Assembly: GCF_005239225.2 (NCBI RefSeq)
Contig: NC_133301.1
Coordinates: 501,001-565,000, forward strand
Length of the DNA stretch: 64,000 nucleotides
Source of the DNA: Populus alba
Lineage: Eukaryota; Streptophyta; Magnoliopsida; Malpighiales; Salicaceae
Reading direction: 5' to 3'
The translations under genes were made by a program, and so were the position numbers. Below, one piece after another: positions 60,736 through 64,000 of this stretch (its first letter is position 1; every line of letters begins with the position of its first letter). The notes beneath the pieces were generated by a model. That model saw only the letters and a program-made list of their open reading frames with translations. It made no database searches and was not told the DNA's origin.

Positions 60736-61360
60736 GAACTTGTTTTGACTGGATTGAATCAAATTCATGAATTATTAACAAAGTCATTAGAATTACCTCT
60801 TAACTCACGCTTTTGAGTTTATGAATAGGATAATCAAAGTTTTGAAGTATTTTTTAATAGTTTGAAGGTTGGAAAACATAATCCCTGGATTCTTGGAATA
60901 CTGGTGTTGACCAGAATCCTACAAATAGGAAACAATCTCTGTAATTTCTGGTGTTGACAAGAATTCTACAAATAGAAAACAATCTCCTTAATTACTGGTG
61001 TTGACTTTGTAATTAGTATGAATATTATGTTAGCTAAAAGTTAAGGATCTAGACCTTAAATTAGTCCTAATAAACCTGCATGTATTGCTGTATGTTCTGT
61101 ACAGAATTATGAAAGCAAAAAAAAAAAAAACACACGTTCTTTCATCTAAATCTTTATTAAGATTTTGGATTGATATAGTCATCAGAAGCTAATTGTTAAA
61201 TAACAAAAATTTCAAACAAGAGAATCATTCCGTACCATTTAATTAATCAAAAGCACATAAACCTCTTAATTGTTATAACCTACTTGAATGCATCAATTCC
61301 AACCTGTTCTCTTCCGCTTTCTGTTGCCCCCTGCTGATCGATGGCTTGGTCCTTTCCATG
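60736..61360. other. Spacer with a 47-bp tandem repeat
   Basis: ctggtgttgac recurs at 60901, 60948 and 60995, so 60901-61005 is a 47-bp repeat in about 2.2 copies (contains ctacaaataggaaacaatct). The remainder shows no gene and probably includes the F-box 3' UTR. Confidence 0.7.
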
Positions 61361-62509
61361 TTAAGAAAACATCTGCACACAACTTGATGACCAGGCATCC
61401 ACTGAAACTAGGCTTTCCACGTAATTATGAGCGTCGAAGTATATAAAATCTTCATATGTCGAAACCACACTTGATTCTTGGGTCGAGGGATCGTACAATT
61501 GCAAAATGTCATAAAATAATTCGGTAGAATAATCACTTAATATGATTTCTTTATCATTCCGAAACCCCAGAGGTATCATAGTCATAATTTTGGGCAAAGG
61601 TCTACACACGAATAGTTTTGTCCAGCAGTACTCATTCTTCATCAATGTCCATATCTCTAGCTCGAAAGTTGTTTCTTCATCCCTGTAAATGCCCATAGCA
61701 AGTAATTCTTTGTACTCCATAAGGTTCATGTTTCTGCCACAAGCATTATCATAAGGTAGACCATCTTCAATCTTTGAGAAGACATCATTAGCCATATTGA
61801 ATTTGATAATAGATGGTACCTTCCGAGGTTCCCTTAATGTGCCTTGAACAATGTTCTCCTCCTCTCGGTAAATCAAATCATACCACATTCCCTGAACCAC
61901 CACAGAAATCTTAGGACTGAGATAACTTCGGCTGGCAGTAACTCCCTCGACTTCTTTCCAAGAATCTGTGCTCAATGTGTAAACCAAAGCTTTGAGATTG
62001 AGATTACCCTCGAACGATGCATCATCAACTATAAGCAATTTGTAATCACTTGTTTCAGGAACAAAACCAAACCCAAAAGTACGAGGAGTGTAATGACCTA
62101 GTGTTGGGGGAAAGAGCAGAAGCCGATGTTTTCTTGTTGCTGGATTCCATAAAAAATAATCAACATTATGTGTGTTTTTGACATAAACACATAATAAACC
62201 ATTACTAGAACCAATGCTGCGACACTTGACAACATTATTCATCAGCGACGATGGTAGGTTTCGATGCTCAGGTTTACCTTTTGCATCAGCTTGAAGCACT
62301 GATATGCCATAATTTTCTCCAAACCAAGTGTTTGTAAGCATGATTGAGTGTTTTGGACGGTGTTTGCAGTGTGTGAGAATAAAGTCGGAGCTTGTAATCA
62401 GAGCCAGCCAGCGTTTACATACAACCTGGAATCGAAGCAAGGATTGCACTGGCAATCTTAACAGAGTTTCTCTAATCATATCTTCAGGTAGACAGGATCC
62501 GGCAGCCAT
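61361..62509 (-). CDS. F-box protein with F-box-associated (FBA) domain
   Basis: A predicted SCF ubiquitin-ligase receptor. The intronless 382-aa frame starts MAAGSCLPEDMIRETLLRLP, and the F-box spans about residues 6-46 (PVQSLLRFQVVCKRWLALIT). The FBA-type domain follows: SNGLLCVYV, YFLWNPATRKHRLL, FGFGFVPETSDYKLLIVDDA, LKALVYTLSTDSWKEVEG, and FELEIWTLMKNEYCWTKLFV. Length and motif order are normal for this large, fast-evolving plant family, so a specific orthologue or substrate cannot be named. Its neighbour at 62985 is a decayed relative, a sign of local duplication. Confidence 0.9.
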   Translation of the reverse strand: MAAGSCLPEDMIRETLLRLPVQSLLRFQVVCKRWLALITSSDFILTHCKHRPKHSIMLTNTWFGENYGISVLQADAKGKPEHRNLPSSLMNNVVKCRSIGSSNGLLCVYVKNTHNVDYFLWNPATRKHRLLLFPPTLGHYTPRTFGFGFVPETSDYKLLIVDDASFEGNLNLKALVYTLSTDSWKEVEGVTASRSYLSPKISVVVQGMWYDLIYREEENIVQGTLREPRKVPSIIKFNMANDVFSKIEDGLPYDNACGRNMNLMEYKELLAMGIYRDEETTFELEIWTLMKNEYCWTKLFVCRPLPKIMTMIPLGFRNDKEIILSDYSTELFYDILQLYDPSTQESSVVSTYEDFIYFDAHNYVESLVSVDAWSSSCVQMFS

Positions 62510-62984
62510 GCTTGCTGGTGTAGCCTAACTCCTGATTTCTCTTTATGTTTTGGAAAACTGATTAAAGAAAGAGAGAAGGGTCTCTTGAAGAAGGAAACTA
62601 TGCAGCTGCTATTTTGTGTTAAGGCTGTTTTTAGGGTTTTTTCTTTCTCTTTTTATTTACTGAGAATTGAGGAAAATAAATATTCTCCGTGTCAAATTAA
62701 AAAAGGAAAATTATTTTAAAATAAACTCATTCACCTACCTATCAAATTAAGGTATCTCAATATGATACAAATCGATATAGGTTGAACGTAATATTATTAT
62801 GCTATTATAAAGTTTGTATTTGACAAAAAAAAAAAAGAATATCCTTCATATTATTACCACAATTTAATTAAATATATAACAGAATTATGAGCATGTAGCC
62901 TTCATAAGAAAACAAATACTTGTTAAAGTAAAAAAAAGAAAGAAAGAAAGGGAAATTGGCTTTTGATATGCAAAATTGCGTTTG
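62510..62984. other. F-box gene promoter side and spacer
   Basis: The first 150 bases are a CT-rich leader and promoter on the minus strand; the rest is AT-rich without a gene. Confidence 0.35.
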
Positions 62985-63180
62985 GTTAAATTCCCAAGGG
63001 TAAATCCCAGTTCTGGGAAGGGATCGATATATGAATAGCTTTGTCCAACTCTCATTCTTCATTGTCCATAGCTCAAGATCGAAAATGGGTTCTTGTCCTT
63101 GAATATCATATCATAAAAAGCACTCCTTTGTATACCATGAGCTCCATTGCAAGCATTGGAGCTTCATCACAAGGGCTGCT
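62985..63180 (-). pseudogene. Decayed F-box/FBA C-terminal fragment
   Basis: The minus strand reads MKNESWTKLFIYRSLP, matching LMKNEYCWTKLFVCRPLP of the intact F-box gene 0.5 kb away. Just before it, in shifting frames, come pieces equivalent to the MEYKELLAMGIYRDEETTFE region. Frameshifts and the lack of any upstream part show it is a dead tandem copy. Confidence 0.7.
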
Positions 63181-63189
63181 TTTATTTTA

Positions 63190-63350
63190 TTTTGAGAGGG
63201 TGTTGGAAAGTATAGTAATAGTTGTTTTTCAAAGTGTTTTTTATTTGAAAATATATCAAAATAATTTTTTTATTTTAAAAAAATTATTTTTCACATCAAC
63301 GTATCAAAACAATACAAAAATAAATAAATAAATTTTTTAAAAAATAAAAT
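63190..63350. repeat. AT-rich interspersed repeat
   Basis: agtaatagttgtttttcaaa and gtgttttttatttgaaaata are the reverse complement of the conserved box of the AT-rich family seen at 32.4, 43.4 and 45.3 kb. Confidence 0.55.
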
Positions 63351-63366
63351 TTCAACAACGTTCTCT

Positions 63367-64000
63367 TACTACCAGAAAATCAATAAATATAAACGGAAAT
63401 ATCAAGGGAATATTTCTGTCGGTAAATTTTTGAGGGATTTCACCGACGGAAATATTTTCTCGGTACATACCGAGGGAATTACAATGAAAAAAAATTTTAA
63501 AACAAAGCAAAAAAAAATGATGATGTGTTATTTTTATCAACGGAATTACCGATAGAATTTATTTCGTCAATAAATTCGTTGGTAAACTGTGAACACTGTT
63601 TATCATGTCAATTACAAAATGAATCACCAATGGAATTTTCCGTTAGTATTTTCCAGAGAGCTCTAGAATTATTCACTTTCGAATTGCACTGTTAATTATT
63701 GTTCTTTACGGACAAAATCACCGACAAATTGAAAAGTCGTCGGTGTTATTTGATGGTTTTCTGAAAGAATTCAATTAATTTAAAATTTTTATTTAAATAT
63801 TATCGACGGAATCATTGACGGATTGAAAAATTATTGGTGATTGGTGGCAGTTTCTGAAAACTTTTTATGAAATTGACAATTTAAATTAAATATTACAAAC
63901 AGAATTACTGATGAAATAATTAAAAAATATCAATATTTCATTATCCGTCGGTAATTCCATCACTAATGCCCTCCAATAAAAAGTCTGAATCATCTTATTT
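63367..64000. mobile_element. CACTA-type DNA transposon end, cut by window edge
   Basis: tactaccagaaaat at 63367 differs by one base from a CACTA terminal inverted repeat (CACTACcAGAAAAt type). The next 600 bp carry many short subterminal repeats in both directions built on accgacgga / tccgtcgg (for example caccgacggaaatatt, attatcgacggaatca, attatccgtcggtaat). This layout is typical of plant En/Spm elements. The transposase and other end lie beyond the window, if present. Confidence 0.65.

Overview
The window looks like nuclear DNA of a woody eudicot, most likely a Salicaceae species (Populus or Salix). It has GT-AG split genes with plant-only families (KAKU4, DUF1644, DUF761, RALF), AT-rich intergenic DNA full of transposon debris, and a SINE resembling Salicaceae SINEs. 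The species call is an inference from memory and no search was run.

Layout. 1-5.0 kb: duplicated and transposon-derived DNA holding antisense exons of the CAAX protease STE24 and the first exon of AP5M; it ends in a textbook Helitron 3' terminus at 4989. 6.0-11.5 kb (-): KAKU4, nuclear lamina protein, 13 exons. 12.55-14.89 kb (+): REIL-type 60S ribosome biogenesis factor. 16.2-18.9 kb (-): DUF1644 protein with a long leader intron. 19.9-24.9 kb (-): HBS1, the ribosome-rescue GTPase, whose intron 2 holds a recognisable SKI7-type cassette exon that appears frameshifted. 25.8-26.9 kb: five tandem copies of a 220-bp repeat, beside a broken ABC1K1 kinase gene (27.2-28.5 kb, -). 28.9-30.4 kb (+): remnants of RPA2. 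30.45 kb: a small TRIM retrotransposon. 31.2-31.6 kb (-): DUF761 protein. 33.4-34.9 kb (-): organellar bL28 ribosomal protein. 37.2-37.8 kb (+): PR-1-like CAP protein. 39.7-40.8 kb (-): F-box/kelch protein. 41-48.5 kb: repeats, a second TRIM, a SINE and F-box/LRR debris. 48.6 kb (+): 66-aa zinc-ribbon protein. 50-55.2 kb (+): coatomer beta-COP. 56.1 kb: another RPA2-like tail. 57.7-60.7 kb (+): two tandem RALF-like peptide genes. 61.4-62.5 kb (-): F-box protein, followed by a decayed F-box tail. 63.37 kb to the end: the start of a CACTA-type transposon.

The gene set resembles a conserved block. In Arabidopsis, as I recall it, ABC1K1, a DUF1644 gene, REIL1, KAKU4, an L28 gene, a CAP gene and beta-COP lie close together on chromosome 4, and RPA2A sits next to REIL2 on chromosome 2. 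The broken ABC1K1 and RPA2 copies here therefore look like ancestral members decaying in place after whole-genome duplication. The genes are not co-regulated as an operon, but two (REIL, HBS1) act in cytosolic ribosome assembly and rescue.
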